Source of the DNA: Sphingomonas sp. OV641
Lineage (GTDB): Bacteria; Pseudomonadota; Alphaproteobacteria; Sphingomonadales; Sphingomonadaceae
Direction of reading: 5' to 3'
Assembly (NCBI RefSeq): GCF_900109205.1
Contig: NZ_FNZB01000001.1
Location: 1,178,001 to 1,242,000 of the forward strand
Length of the DNA stretch: 64,000 nucleotides
Of the stretch, positions 8,354 through 16,403 are shown piece by piece. A program made the translations under genes and the position numbers. The notes below the pieces were generated by a model that was not told the origin of the DNA, ran no database searches, and was given only the letters and a program-made list of their open reading frames with translations. How positions within the stretch are numbered: the stretch's first letter is position 1; the number at the start of each line of letters is the position of its first letter.

Positions 8354-9013
8354 ATGCGAACGCTGGTTCCCGCCCTTGCCCTGAGCCTTGCGCTGGTCGC
8401 CTGCTCATCCGAGCCGGACACGCCGAACGCGGCTGATCCGCCCGCCGCGACGCAGGATGTGCCGGAGGCAAACCCGAGGCCTTCGCCCTCGGCGACGCCA
8501 ACACCATCCGCGGCGCCGACGCCATTGCCGAGCGCGGAACAGCCCGCGACCGGAACATCGCCCTCATCGCCGCCGCCGCCGGGCAAGACGCTTGCCCTTG
8601 AGGGGCTGGGCACGCTGCGCATCGGCGCCGCCGTGCCGCGAGGCGGAAGCTGGGCCGAGCGCGGCGCGCAGATCGATGGCGATTGCCGCACGGTCAGCTC
8701 GCCCAGCTACCCCGGCGTCTACGCGATCGTCAGCGGCGGCAAGGTGCGCCGGATCACCGTTGGCGAGCGATCGGACGTGCGGCTGATCGAGGGCATCGGT
8801 GTTGGCGCCAGCGAACGCGAGGTGAAGCGCGCCTTCGCCGGTTTCCGCGAGGCGCCGCACGAATATGAAGGCGCGCCCGCCAAATATCTGACTGCCCCCA
8901 ATGCGCGGCCCGGCGAACCGGCGCTCCGCTTCGAGATCGGGCAAGATCGCAAGGTCAGCCTGATCCATGTCGGCACCATGCCGGTGCTCGGCTATGTCGA
9001 AGGGTGCGCCTGA
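8354..9013 (+). CDS. Hypothetical lipoprotein with Pro/Ala/Thr linker
   Basis: A 219-residue predicted lipoprotein. The signal sequence MRTLVPALALSLALVAC ends in the lipobox LVAC, so the mature protein should start at Cys17 anchored in the outer or inner membrane. A low-complexity linker rich in Pro, Ala, Ser and Thr covers roughly residues 20-80. A compact C-terminal domain (roughly 80-219) follows, containing DCRTVSSP and a final Cys. I recognise no named family. The start at 8354 was chosen over an upstream frame-extension at 8276 because the signal sequence begins there. It stands alone between astD and the sulfate operon. Confidence 0.75.
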   Translation: MRTLVPALALSLALVACSSEPDTPNAADPPAATQDVPEANPRPSPSATPTPSAAPTPLPSAEQPATGTSPSSPPPPGKTLALEGLGTLRIGAAVPRGGSWAERGAQIDGDCRTVSSPSYPGVYAIVSGGKVRRITVGERSDVRLIEGIGVGASEREVKRAFAGFREAPHEYEGAPAKYLTAPNARPGEPALRFEIGQDRKVSLIHVGTMPVLGYVEGCA

Positions 9014-9250
9014 GCATCATCGCCGCTCCTGTCCAATGGTGTCGAGCGAGGTCGAGGATGCGGCGCGAGCGATGCGGTCGGGCTCGCCCCTCGGCTTCGC
9101 CCGGGACGAACGGCTTGGGCGTGATCGGTTGGGCTTGTTCTCGTTCTCGCTTGCGCTGAACGGGATATGCGCGATCGGCATAGCTATCCTACGGCATCGT
9201 CAAGCATCGCTCGGTTGATGCCGGGGGGCCGGCACGCCATCTTCCCGATC
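9014..9250. other. Gene-free stretch upstream of the sulfate operon
   Basis: These 237 bases hold no convincing gene, riboswitch or RNA. They must contain the promoter of cobA-cysH. I see GC-rich low-complexity sequence but no site I can assign to a regulator. Confidence 0.5.
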
Positions 9251-10042
9251 ATGGCGAGCCTTCTCGATCCCGACGCGCGTGGCCGCGTCATCCTTGTTGG
9301 CGCCGGACCGGGCGATCCGGGGCTGCTGACCGTTCGCGCTGTGGAAGCATTGAAGGCTGCGGACGTGATCGTCCATGACGGCCTGATCGATCCGCGAGTG
9401 CTCGACATCGCGTCGGCCCAGGCCCATCGTATCTCGGTCGCCAAGCGGCGCGCGCGGCATACTCTGCCGCAGGAGGCGATCAACGCATTGATCGTGGCGC
9501 ATGTGCGCGCAGGCAGCGTGGTGGTGCGGCTGAAGGGCGGCGACCCGTTCATTTTCGGGCGCGGCGGCGAGGAAGTGGAAGCGGTGCGTGCCGCCGGCCT
9601 GCCCGTCGAGGTAATTCCCGGCGTTTCCGCGGCGCTCGGCTGCGCGGCGGAGGCAATGCTGCCGCTGACCCACCGCGATCATTCCAGCGCGGTCAGCTTC
9701 GTCGCCGGCCAGTGCAAGGGGCTGACGGAGCAGGATTGGTCCGGCCTTGCTGGCCAGGGCCGCACCCTGGTGATCTACATGGGCGTCGCCACGGCGGACG
9801 CGATCGCCGACAAGCTGATGGCTGATGGCGTGGCGCCGGACATGCCGGTGGCGGTGCTGGAAAAGGGCACCTGCCCCGGTCATCGCGCGCTGAAGACGCT
9901 GCTGGCCGACCTTGGCGCGATGGTGACTCGCGAGAAGGTGGCGAGCCCGGCGATCATCGTCGTGGGCGAAGTGGTCGAACTGTCGGACGCAGAGGATAAA
10001 TTGGTGGCCTGGGCACGGGCGGCGGAGAGCATGAACGGATGA
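9251..10042 (+). CDS. cobA: Uroporphyrinogen-III C-methyltransferase (SUMT)
   Basis: A 263-residue SAM-dependent methyltransferase that methylates uroporphyrinogen III twice to give precorrin-2, the precursor of siroheme. Motifs in order are GAGPGDPG (17-24), HDGLIDPRVL (42-51), RLKGGDPFIFGRGGEE (93-108) and PGVSAA (123-128), all standard for the family. I set the start at ATG 9251, where homology begins. ATG/GTG codons up to 9167 extend the frame without conserved sequence. It opens the sulfate assimilation operon and overlaps DUF2849 by four bases. Siroheme is the cofactor of the sulfite reductase encoded two genes downstream, so the location fits. A separate precorrin-2 dehydrogenase/ferrochelatase is not present here. 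Confidence 0.95.
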   Translation: MASLLDPDARGRVILVGAGPGDPGLLTVRAVEALKAADVIVHDGLIDPRVLDIASAQAHRISVAKRRARHTLPQEAINALIVAHVRAGSVVVRLKGGDPFIFGRGGEEVEAVRAAGLPVEVIPGVSAALGCAAEAMLPLTHRDHSSAVSFVAGQCKGLTEQDWSGLAGQGRTLVIYMGVATADAIADKLMADGVAPDMPVAVLEKGTCPGHRALKTLLADLGAMVTREKVASPAIIVVGEVVELSDAEDKLVAWARAAESMNG

Positions 10043-10335
10043 GATTGCTGACGGGAAATGATCTGGTGACGGGCGATGTCACATGGTGGACGGGCGAAGG
10101 CTGGTCCCGCCATGTGGAGGATGCCGCCGACGTGGGCGATCGCGGCGAGGCGATCGCCAAGGCGGAGGAAGGCGCACGCCGGGTCAACGTGCCCTATGTG
10201 ATCGATGCGGTCGCCACGCCCGAGGGGCCACGGCCGGCGCACATCAAGGATCGCATCCGCGCGCTGGGCCCTACGGTTCGCCCGGATCTGACGCTGAAGC
10301 CGGCTGATCCCGACGCGGGAAGCTGGGTGATTTGA
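10039..10335 (+). CDS. DUF2849 family protein
   Basis: A 98-residue protein of the DUF2849 family, which in alphaproteobacteria sits between the siroheme methyltransferase and the sulfite reductase genes. The sequence is soluble, with TGDVTWWTGEGW near residues 11-22 and EEGARRVNVPYVIDAVATPE near the middle. No signal peptide or membrane segment is visible. The start codon overlaps the cobA stop (ATGA at 10039-10042), indicating translational coupling. Its biochemical role is not established. Conserved gene context suggests an accessory function for the hemoprotein sulfite reductase. Confidence 0.85.
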   Translation: MRLLTGNDLVTGDVTWWTGEGWSRHVEDAADVGDRGEAIAKAEEGARRVNVPYVIDAVATPEGPRPAHIKDRIRALGPTVRPDLTLKPADPDAGSWVI

Positions 10336-10343
10336 ATTTCGAT

Positions 10344-10363
10344 CTCGCCCCCGGAAGGGCGAG
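10344..10363 (+). other. Intercistronic hairpin before cysI
   Basis: CTCGCCC and GGGCGAG form a 7-base-pair stem around CCGGAA, between the DUF2849 stop and the cysI ribosome binding site (AGGA near 10369). In mRNA it could act as a stability or partial-termination element inside the operon. Confidence 0.5.
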
Positions 10364-10378
10364 AGCCAGGAAGACACG

Positions 10379-12010
10379 ATGTATCAGTATGACCAATATG
10401 ACCAGTCGATGGTTGACGCCCGGGTCGAGGAATTTCGCGACCAGGTGAAGCGGCGGCTGTGCGGCCAGATGACCGAGGACCAGTTCAAGCCGCTGCGGCT
10501 GATGAACGGCCTCTACCTTCAGCTTCATGCGTACATGCTGCGCGTGGCGGTGCCCTATGGCACGCTGAGCAGCCGGCAGATGCGCATGCTGGGCCATGTC
10601 GCGCGCAAGTACGACCGCGGCTATGGCCATTTCACCACCCGCCAGAACCTCCAGTTCAACTGGATCAAGCTGGAGGATGCGCCCGACATTCTCGCCGAGC
10701 TGGCGACGGTGGAGATGCACGCCATCCAGACCAGCGGCAATTGCATCCGCAACATCTCGTCGGACCAGTTCGCCGGCGCGGCCGCCGACGAAGTGACGGA
10801 CCCGCGCCCCTGGGCCGAGCTGATGCGGCAGTGGAGCACGTTCCACCCCGAGTTCACCTATCTGCCGCGCAAGTTCAAGATCGCCGTCATTGCGGCGCCC
10901 GAGGATCGCGCGGCGATGCGGCTGCACGATATCGGCATCGAGCTCCTGAAGAAGGACGGCGTGCTCGGCGCCAAGATCTTCGTGGGCGGCGGCATGGGCC
11001 GCACCCCGATGATCGCGCACGAGATCCGCGACTTCGTGACGGCGGACGAGCTGCTGAGCTATCTGGAGGCGTGCCTGCGCGTCTACAATCGCTATGGCCG
11101 GCGCGACAATATCTACAAGGCGCGGATCAAGATCCTGCTGCACGAACTGGGGCCGGACGAATATCGCCGCCAGGTCGAGGAAGAATTCGCCCATGTGAAG
11201 ACGCTGGGCATCGATCCGCCGGTGGCCGAGCTGGAGCGGATCAGCGCCTTCTTCGCGCCCCCGCCGTTCGAGACCGGGCTGAGCGACCAGGTGGATCGCA
11301 GCGATCCCGACTTCGCCATCTGGCTGGACCAGAATGTGAAGGCGCACAAGCAGCCGGGCTATGCCATCGTCAACATTTCGCTGAAGCCGGTCGGCGGCAT
11401 CCCGGGCGATGCCTCGGCCGACCAGATCGACGTGATGGCGGATCTGGGCGAGCGTTATTCGTTCGACGAGCTGCGCGTGACCCATGCGCAGAACATCGTG
11501 CTGCCGCACGTGCGCAAGGCCGATCTATATGCGATCTGGCAGAAGCTGACCGAGGCGGGGCTGGCCGAGGCGAACCTCGACCTCATCAGCGACATCATCG
11601 CCTGCCCCGGCCTCGATTATTGCAGCCTGGCCAATGCGCGCTCGATCCCGCTCGCGCAGAAGATCGCGGAACGCTTCAAGGACCTCGATCGTCAGCGCGA
11701 CCTGGGCGAGCTGAAGCTCAAGATCTCGGGCTGCATCAACGCCTGCGGCCATCATCATGCCGGGCACATCGGCATTCTGGGCGTCGATAAGAAGGGCAAG
11801 GAAAATTACCAGCTCTCGCTCGGCGGATCGGGTGCGGAGGACGTCAGCCTCGCCAAGATCACCGGCCCGGGGTTCGACGAGGACGGCGTGGTGGACGCGA
11901 TCGAGCGCGTGACCGATCGGTACGTGGCCGTGCGCGAGCCGGGCGAGCGGTTTCTCGACACCTATCGCCGGGTCGGCTTCGATACGTTCAAGGAGGCGAT
12001 CTATGGGTGA
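10379..12010 (+). CDS. cysI: Siroheme [4Fe-4S] sulfite (nitrite/sulfite) reductase hemoprotein
   Basis: A 543-residue hemoprotein that reduces sulfite to sulfide with six electrons using coupled siroheme and a [4Fe-4S] cluster. The cluster cysteines are Cys409 and Cys415 (CPGLDYC) and Cys452 and Cys456 (GCINACG), the diagnostic C-x5-C and C-x3-C pattern. The siroheme-contacting HFTTRQN is at 84-90 and HHHAGHIG at 458-465. Ferredoxin-type nitrite reductases share these motifs, but the neighbours cobA, DUF934 and cysH make sulfite the likely substrate. No flavoprotein subunit (cysJ) is adjacent, so electrons may come from ferredoxin or another reductase. Confidence 0.93.
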   Translation: MYQYDQYDQSMVDARVEEFRDQVKRRLCGQMTEDQFKPLRLMNGLYLQLHAYMLRVAVPYGTLSSRQMRMLGHVARKYDRGYGHFTTRQNLQFNWIKLEDAPDILAELATVEMHAIQTSGNCIRNISSDQFAGAAADEVTDPRPWAELMRQWSTFHPEFTYLPRKFKIAVIAAPEDRAAMRLHDIGIELLKKDGVLGAKIFVGGGMGRTPMIAHEIRDFVTADELLSYLEACLRVYNRYGRRDNIYKARIKILLHELGPDEYRRQVEEEFAHVKTLGIDPPVAELERISAFFAPPPFETGLSDQVDRSDPDFAIWLDQNVKAHKQPGYAIVNISLKPVGGIPGDASADQIDVMADLGERYSFDELRVTHAQNIVLPHVRKADLYAIWQKLTEAGLAEANLDLISDIIACPGLDYCSLANARSIPLAQKIAERFKDLDRQRDLGELKLKISGCINACGHHHAGHIGILGVDKKGKENYQLSLGGSGAEDVSLAKITGPGFDEDGVVDAIERVTDRYVAVREPGERFLDTYRRVGFDTFKEAIYG

Positions 12011-12049
12011 GCGCGCGCCCACCCACGCCAGCCACACGCCCGCCCCCAC

Positions 12050-12106
12050 CCCCTCTCTCAAGCGGGAGGGGAATTTCGAAGGCCATCCTTCCCGCAAGCG
12101 GGAGGG
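12050..12106. repeat. Pair of GC-rich hairpin repeats in the cysI-DUF934 gap
   Basis: Two related hairpins occupy the 102-base gap. The second pairs CCTTCCCGC (12087-12095) with GCGGGAGGG (12098-12106) over the two-base loop AA. The first (12050-12071) is a degenerate version of the same CCCTC...GAGGG type. Such hairpins recur in sphingomonad intergenic DNA. Here they lie inside an operon and would fold in its mRNA. Confidence 0.6.
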
Positions 12107-12112
12107 TGACGA

Positions 12113-12562
12113 GTGACCATGACCGAGATGACCCACGACAATCTGCTGCGTTTCCGCGACGACGAAGCGCATGACGAGCCGGCGATCACGCTGGACGCCT
12201 TTCTCGACGGCCAGACCAATGCCGGCGCGGTGCGGCTGGAGGCGGGGGACGACGCCCGCGCGCTGCTGCCGCAGATCGGGCAGCTCGCGCTGGTGGAAGT
12301 GAGCTTCCCCACCTATCGCGACGGGCGGGGCTATTCCGCGGCCCGGATCCTGCGCGAGGCGGGCTATACCGGCGAGCTGCGGGCGGCGGGCGACGTGCTG
12401 GTCGATCAGATCCCGCACATGCGCCGCTGCGGCTTCGACAGCTTCGCCCCCGAGGCGCCGGTCGACGCCGAGACGCTGCAGCGCAGCCTTGATCGCTATG
12501 CCAATCCCTATCAGCGCGCCGCCGACACCGCGACGCCCATATGGAAGTTACGTCATGGCTAA
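12113..12562 (+). CDS. DUF934 family protein (sulfate assimilation operon)
   Basis: A 149-residue member of DUF934, a family found next to cysH or cysI and often described as an oxidoreductase-associated protein of sulfur assimilation. Recognisable segments are LPQIGQLALVEVSFPTYRDG near residues 52-71, the GRGYSAARILRE segment and the conserved RRCGFDSF near 107-114. The listed GTG start at 12113 competes with ATG 12119, which would remove two residues. The gene ends inside the start of cysH (eight-base overlap), so translation is coupled. The precise function is unknown. A role in handing electrons or stabilising the reductase complex is inference from context only. Confidence 0.85.
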   Translation: MTMTEMTHDNLLRFRDDEAHDEPAITLDAFLDGQTNAGAVRLEAGDDARALLPQIGQLALVEVSFPTYRDGRGYSAARILREAGYTGELRAAGDVLVDQIPHMRRCGFDSFAPEAPVDAETLQRSLDRYANPYQRAADTATPIWKLRHG

Positions 12563-13313
12563 TGCCGCTCGCCGCCTCGACACGATCGACGTTGCCCCCG
12601 CCTTCACCAGCGTGGATGCAGCGGCGATGGAGGCGCGCTTTGCGGGCGTTTCTACCCAGGACATGCTGGCCGAGCTGCTGACCGGCGAGCTCCAGGGCCG
12701 CATCGCCGCGGTTTCCTCGTTCGGCACGGAATCGGCCGTGCTGCTGCACATGATCGCGCAGGTCGACAAGGATGTCCCCGTCGTCTTCACCAACACGCAG
12801 AAGATGTTCGGGGAAACGCTTGAATATCGGGATGAATTGTCCGAGCGGCTTGGCCTGACCGACCTGCGGGTATTCCGGCCGGACCCGCGGATCCTGGCCG
12901 CCAAGGACGCGACCGGGCTGCGCTGGTCCTATGACCCGGACGGCTGCTGCGAGATCCGCAAGGTGGAGCCGCTGCGCCGTGCCCTGTTACCGTTCGATGC
13001 GTGGATTTCCGGCCGCAAGGGCTTCCAGTCCTCAACCCGCGCCGCGCTGCCGCGGTTCGAGATCGACGATGGTCGGCTGAAGCTGAACCCGCTCGCCGAC
13101 TGGAACAAGGAGCGGCTGGAGACCTATTTCGCGGAGTATGAGCTGCCGCGCCATCCGCTGGAGGCGGACGGTTATCCGTCGATCGGGTGCAAGCCGTGCA
13201 CGTCCAAGGTGCTGCCGGGCGAAGACCCGCGCGCCGGGCGCTGGCGCGGGTGGGAAAAGGTGGAATGCGGGATCCACGTGCCGGAGAAGCCGGGCGAAGA
13301 ACCGGTATTCTGA
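12555..13313 (+). CDS. cysH: Phosphoadenylyl/adenylyl-sulfate reductase (iron-sulfur type)
   Basis: A 252-residue reductase that converts activated sulfate (APS or PAPS) to sulfite with thioredoxin. The PP-loop SSFGTES is at 54-60. The cluster cysteines Cys131-Cys132 and Cys212-x2-Cys215 are present, the hallmark of [4Fe-4S] enzymes that use APS, and the catalytic Cys238 lies in VECGIH. Because the cluster cysteines are intact, APS is the more likely substrate. I chose ATG 12555 (MANAARR). The frame extension to 12489 lies inside DUF934. It is the last gene of the sulfate operon and is followed by a 336-base repeat-rich gap. Confidence 0.95.
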   Translation: MANAARRLDTIDVAPAFTSVDAAAMEARFAGVSTQDMLAELLTGELQGRIAAVSSFGTESAVLLHMIAQVDKDVPVVFTNTQKMFGETLEYRDELSERLGLTDLRVFRPDPRILAAKDATGLRWSYDPDGCCEIRKVEPLRRALLPFDAWISGRKGFQSSTRAALPRFEIDDGRLKLNPLADWNKERLETYFAEYELPRHPLEADGYPSIGCKPCTSKVLPGEDPRAGRWRGWEKVECGIHVPEKPGEEPVF

Positions 13314-13395
13314 GGCGTCGTCTGGGTTGGCGCGGTGACGCTGACCAAGGCCTGGCGTATCCTCTGGGGTTTGGTCCAACCAGATCGATCCGCCT

Positions 13396-13598
13396 CCCCG
13401 GCGATGGCCGGGGCGCAACTGCGCGACAAGGCTGGCAGGCACACCGAATTCTGCCAACGCTTTCCCACCTGGACCCCGGCCTTCGCCGGGGAGGTGCTTT
13501 CAACGCCAGGTCATGACGGGCTTGTCCTGGCATCCAGGATGCCTCGCCACTCCAAGCTTTAGAGTTCGCGGAACGCTGGACCCCGGCACAAGGCCGGG
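13396..13598. repeat. Cluster of three REP-like hairpins
   Basis: The 336-base gap between cysH and dnaB (13314-13649) holds no supported gene but three hairpins with the same stem. CCCCGGC/GCCGGGG lies at 13396-13413 and again at 13474-13491, each with a four-base loop, and CCCGGC/GCCGGG at 13582-13598. The second and third are preceded by CTGGA, as in the common sphingomonad repeat. They may end transcription from both convergent genes. The remaining sequence of the gap shows nothing else I can name. Confidence 0.75.
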
Positions 13599-13649
13599 AT
13601 GACGTTCGGATGAGGCGATGTCCTGCCGTCGATTGAGCAGGACGGGCCC

Positions 13650-15140
13650 TCAATAGCCCGCGTAGTCGCTGAAGCGCGTCACGGCGGGATCGAACTTCAT
13701 CGTCACCTTGCCAGTCGCGCCGTGGCGCTGCTTGGCGATGATCAGCTCGGCCAGGCCGAACACGCGCTCCATGTCGCTGGCCCATTGGGCGTGATCCTCG
13801 AAGATCTTGGCCGCATCGCCCTCCGTCGGTCGCTTGGGCTCCTTGGCGGCGACGTAATAATCTTCGCGGAACACGAACCAGACCATGTCGGCGTCCTGCT
13901 CGATCGAGCCGGATTCACGAAGGTCGGAGAGCTGCGGGCGCTTGTCTTCGCGCTGCTCCACCGCACGGCTGAGCTGGGAGAGCGCAAGCACGGGGACGTG
14001 CAGATCCTTCGCCAGTGTCTTCAGACCGCGGCTGATTTCGGAGATTTCCTGCACGCGATTGCCGTCGCTCGACTTGCCACTGCCGCTGAGGAGCTGAAGG
14101 TAATCAACGATAACCAGGCCAATTTCATTATTGTGCCGACGCTGCAGCCGGCGCACGCGGGTGTGCAGCGCGCTGATCGAAAGGCCGCCGGTGTCGTCGA
14201 TGAAAAGCGGCAGGCTTTCGAGATCCGCCGCCGCCGCCGCAAGCTGGTGAAACTCGGCCCGGCTGATGTCGCCGCGGCGCAGCTTTTCCGACGTGATGCG
14301 TGACTGCTCCGCCAGGATACGCGTGGCCAGCTGATCGGCGGACATTTCGAGGCTGAAGAAGGCGACCTTTGCGCCGATCGACTCGCTGGGCGCGATGCCC
14401 GCCTTCATGTCCATCATCCAGCGCTGCGCGGCGTTGAACGCGATGTTGGTGGCGAGCGAGGTCTTGCCCATGCCGGGACGGCCGGCGAGGATCATCAAGT
14501 CCGAGCGGTGCATGCCGCCGATCCGGGCGTTCACCGTATCGAACCCGGTGGTGATGCCCGAAACCTTGCCGCCGGAATTGAGCGCCGTTTCTGCCATCTT
14601 CAGCGCAACCTTGGTCGCCTGCGCGAAGCTCTTGATGGCATTCTCGGTCGTGCCGTCAGCGGCGACCTTGAACAATTCTTCCTCGGCAAGCTCGATCTGG
14701 GCGCGCGGATTCACCTCCTCCGACGTGTCCATCGCGCGATCGACCAGCGTGCGCCCGACGGTGACGAGCGAGCGGAGCATGGCGAGATCATAGATCTGCT
14801 GTGCGAATTGCCGTGCGCCGATCAACCCCGCGCCCGAGCCCGTCAGCTGGGCAAGATAGGCTGGGCCGCCAAGCTCGCGCATCCCCTCGTCCGCCTCGAA
14901 CATCGGGCGCAGCGTGACCGGCGTGGCCAGCATGTCGTTGGTGCGCAGCGTCTTGATCGCGGCGAAGATGCGGCCGTGCACCGGTTCAAAGAAATGCGCC
15001 GGGTCGAGCCGGTCGACGACATCGTCGGCCAGCCGGTTGTCGATCATCATCGCGCCGAGCAGCGCGGCCTCGGCCTCGACATTGCGCGGCAGCTGAAGGG
15101 GTTCGGCCGGGGCCGGATGGGGGAAAGCCAGAGTCGCCAT
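13650..15140 (-). CDS. dnaB: Replicative DNA helicase DnaB
   Basis: The 496-residue replicative helicase that encircles the lagging strand as a hexamer and unwinds the fork using ATP. The N-terminal domain starts PRNVEAEAALLGAMM (18-32). The RecA-like motor has Walker A AGRPGMGKT (219-227), FFSLEMS (261-267), Walker B VIVDYLQLL (343-351) and the later DLRESGSIEQDAD and AKQRHG segments. I start it at ATG 15140, where homology begins; the frame stays open upstream to 16013 only by chance over UPF0262 and GH25. The gene is divergent from UPF0262, and the shared 99-base upstream region carries a perfect DnaA box. Confidence 0.97.
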   Translation of the reverse strand: MATLAFPHPAPAEPLQLPRNVEAEAALLGAMMIDNRLADDVVDRLDPAHFFEPVHGRIFAAIKTLRTNDMLATPVTLRPMFEADEGMRELGGPAYLAQLTGSGAGLIGARQFAQQIYDLAMLRSLVTVGRTLVDRAMDTSEEVNPRAQIELAEEELFKVAADGTTENAIKSFAQATKVALKMAETALNSGGKVSGITTGFDTVNARIGGMHRSDLMILAGRPGMGKTSLATNIAFNAAQRWMMDMKAGIAPSESIGAKVAFFSLEMSADQLATRILAEQSRITSEKLRRGDISRAEFHQLAAAAADLESLPLFIDDTGGLSISALHTRVRRLQRRHNNEIGLVIVDYLQLLSGSGKSSDGNRVQEISEISRGLKTLAKDLHVPVLALSQLSRAVEQREDKRPQLSDLRESGSIEQDADMVWFVFREDYYVAAKEPKRPTEGDAAKIFEDHAQWASDMERVFGLAELIIAKQRHGATGKVTMKFDPAVTRFSDYAGY

Positions 15141-15189
15141 GATCCGCCCGCTTCTACCCCCGCTCATCCAAAACGGGAACCGGCGGGGC

Positions 15190-15198
15190 TGTGGATAA
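15190..15198 (-). promoter_or_regulatory. DnaA box between dnaB and UPF0262
   Basis: The minus strand reads TTATCCACA, the perfect DnaA-ATP/ADP consensus, 50 bases upstream of the dnaB start codon. DnaA could tie dnaB expression to replication initiation. One box in a GC-rich genome is suggestive but not proof. Confidence 0.5.
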
Positions 15199-15239
15199 CG
15201 AGAATTGTCGCGACGGCGTTTGGCCTCTATCGCGGGCCA

Positions 15240-15722
15240 ATGCCCGATCCGCGGATCATCGACATCGAATTGGACGAGCGCACTATTTTGTGGCGCTCTG
15301 CCGATATCGAGCAGGAGCGCCGGATCGCGATCTTCGACCTGATCGAGGGCAATCACTTCGCGCCGCAGAAGCAACATCCCGACGGCTATGCCGGGCCGTA
15401 CCGGCTGGCGCTGTCCGTTGAAGAGGGGCGGCTGGTCATGCAGATCAAGCGCGAGGACGGCACCCTTCTGGAGGCGCATATCCTTGGCATGGGCCGGTTT
15501 CGCCGGCCGATCCGCGATTATTTCGCCATCTGCGACAGCTATTATCAGGCGATCCGGCAGGCGACGCCGCAGCAGATCGAGACGATCGACATGGCCCGGC
15601 GCGGCGTTCACAACGAAGCGGCCGAGCTGCTGATGGAGCGGCTGCAGGGCAAAATCGATCTCGACTTCGACACGGCGCGGCGGCTCTTCACGCTGATCTG
15701 CGTCCTTCATATCAAGGGTTGA
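15240..15722 (+). CDS. UPF0262 family protein
   Basis: A 160-residue member of UPF0262, an alphaproteobacterial family of unknown function. The protein begins MPDPRIIDIELDERTILWRS and has the typical central block FDLIEGNHF and the C-terminal MARRGVHNEAAELL followed by a helix ending in CVLHIKG. It is soluble, with no signal sequence. The start at 15240 matches the family N-terminus and ignores longer upstream frame. It is the first gene of a rightward run with the GH25-like and cytidine deaminase genes (6-base gap, then overlap), which suggests one transcript. It is divergent from dnaB. Confidence 0.88.
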   Translation: MPDPRIIDIELDERTILWRSADIEQERRIAIFDLIEGNHFAPQKQHPDGYAGPYRLALSVEEGRLVMQIKREDGTLLEAHILGMGRFRRPIRDYFAICDSYYQAIRQATPQQIETIDMARRGVHNEAAELLMERLQGKIDLDFDTARRLFTLICVLHIKG

Positions 15723-15728
15723 ACTGAC

Positions 15729-16403
15729 GTGTTTCGGGTGAGGCGTTTCCTCCTGATCTTTGCCGTGCTTGCCGTGGTGGGCGCGTTCGCCTGGCGCGAA
15801 GCGGTGCGCTGGCGTCCGGCGAGCGAGAAGTTCGCCGTGCAGGGCGTGGACGTTGGCGAAGCGAATGGCGCAGTCGAATGGAAGGTGGTGGCCGGCGGCG
15901 GGGCCGACTTTGCCTATGCCATCGCCACCTATGGCGCGCGGCGCCGTGATGCGCGGTTCGAGGAAAACTGGCAGAACATGGCGGGGGCCGGGCTGCGGCG
16001 CGGTGCGGTGCATATATGGTCACTGTGCGAGCCGGGCATCGACCAGGCCAACGCCTTCAACACCATGGTGCCGCGCGATGACGCTGCCCTGCCCGCGGCA
16101 ATCGACTTCCACTATGCCGAAGGCTGCACCAACCGGCCCGAGCGGCAGGTGCTGATCGAAGAGGTGAAGCGCGCCGCCGACCTGATCGAAGCGCATACCG
16201 GCAAGCCGGTGCTGCTGCGGGTATCGCGCGATTTCGAGAAGGATTACGAGTTGGCCGATGCCCTGCCCCGCCCGATCTGGGCCATGGGCAACTTCTTCAT
16301 GCCCGATTATGCCGCGCGGCCGTGGCGCATGTGGCGGGCGAGCGACGTGCGGCGGATCGACGGGATCATGGGGCCGGTGAACTGGAACGTAGCAGCATCA
16401 TGA
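15729..16403 (+). CDS. GH25-like (muramidase-fold) membrane-anchored protein
   Basis: A 224-residue protein with an N-terminal hydrophobic segment (8-22) that could be a signal anchor, followed by a domain like glycoside hydrolase family 25, the Chalaropsis-type lysozymes. VQGVDVGEANGAVEW (38-51) matches the family GIDVSxxQGxIDW start with the first catalytic-cleft Asp41. The second family motif (Asp-x-Glu) reads Asp126-Phe-His128 here, so the usual Glu appears replaced. It may be a divergent or inactive peptidoglycan-binding version. The gene is followed by cytidine deaminase with a four-base overlap. Family call moderate, activity uncertain. Confidence 0.75.
   Translation: MFRVRRFLLIFAVLAVVGAFAWREAVRWRPASEKFAVQGVDVGEANGAVEWKVVAGGGADFAYAIATYGARRRDARFEENWQNMAGAGLRRGAVHIWSLCEPGIDQANAFNTMVPRDDAALPAAIDFHYAEGCTNRPERQVLIEEVKRAADLIEAHTGKPVLLRVSRDFEKDYELADALPRPIWAMGNFFMPDYAARPWRMWRASDVRRIDGIMGPVNWNVAAS

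Noticed and set aside
13335..13562. 75-codon frame in the cysH-dnaB gap
   Set aside because: It is made largely of the REP-like hairpin sequence (the FPTWTPAFAGE wording is typical of such repeats) and has no ribosome site.
15141..16013. Extension of dnaB by 291 codons
   Set aside because: The extra residues have no DnaB sequence and cover the UPF0262 and GH25 genes, which are clearly real on the plus strand.
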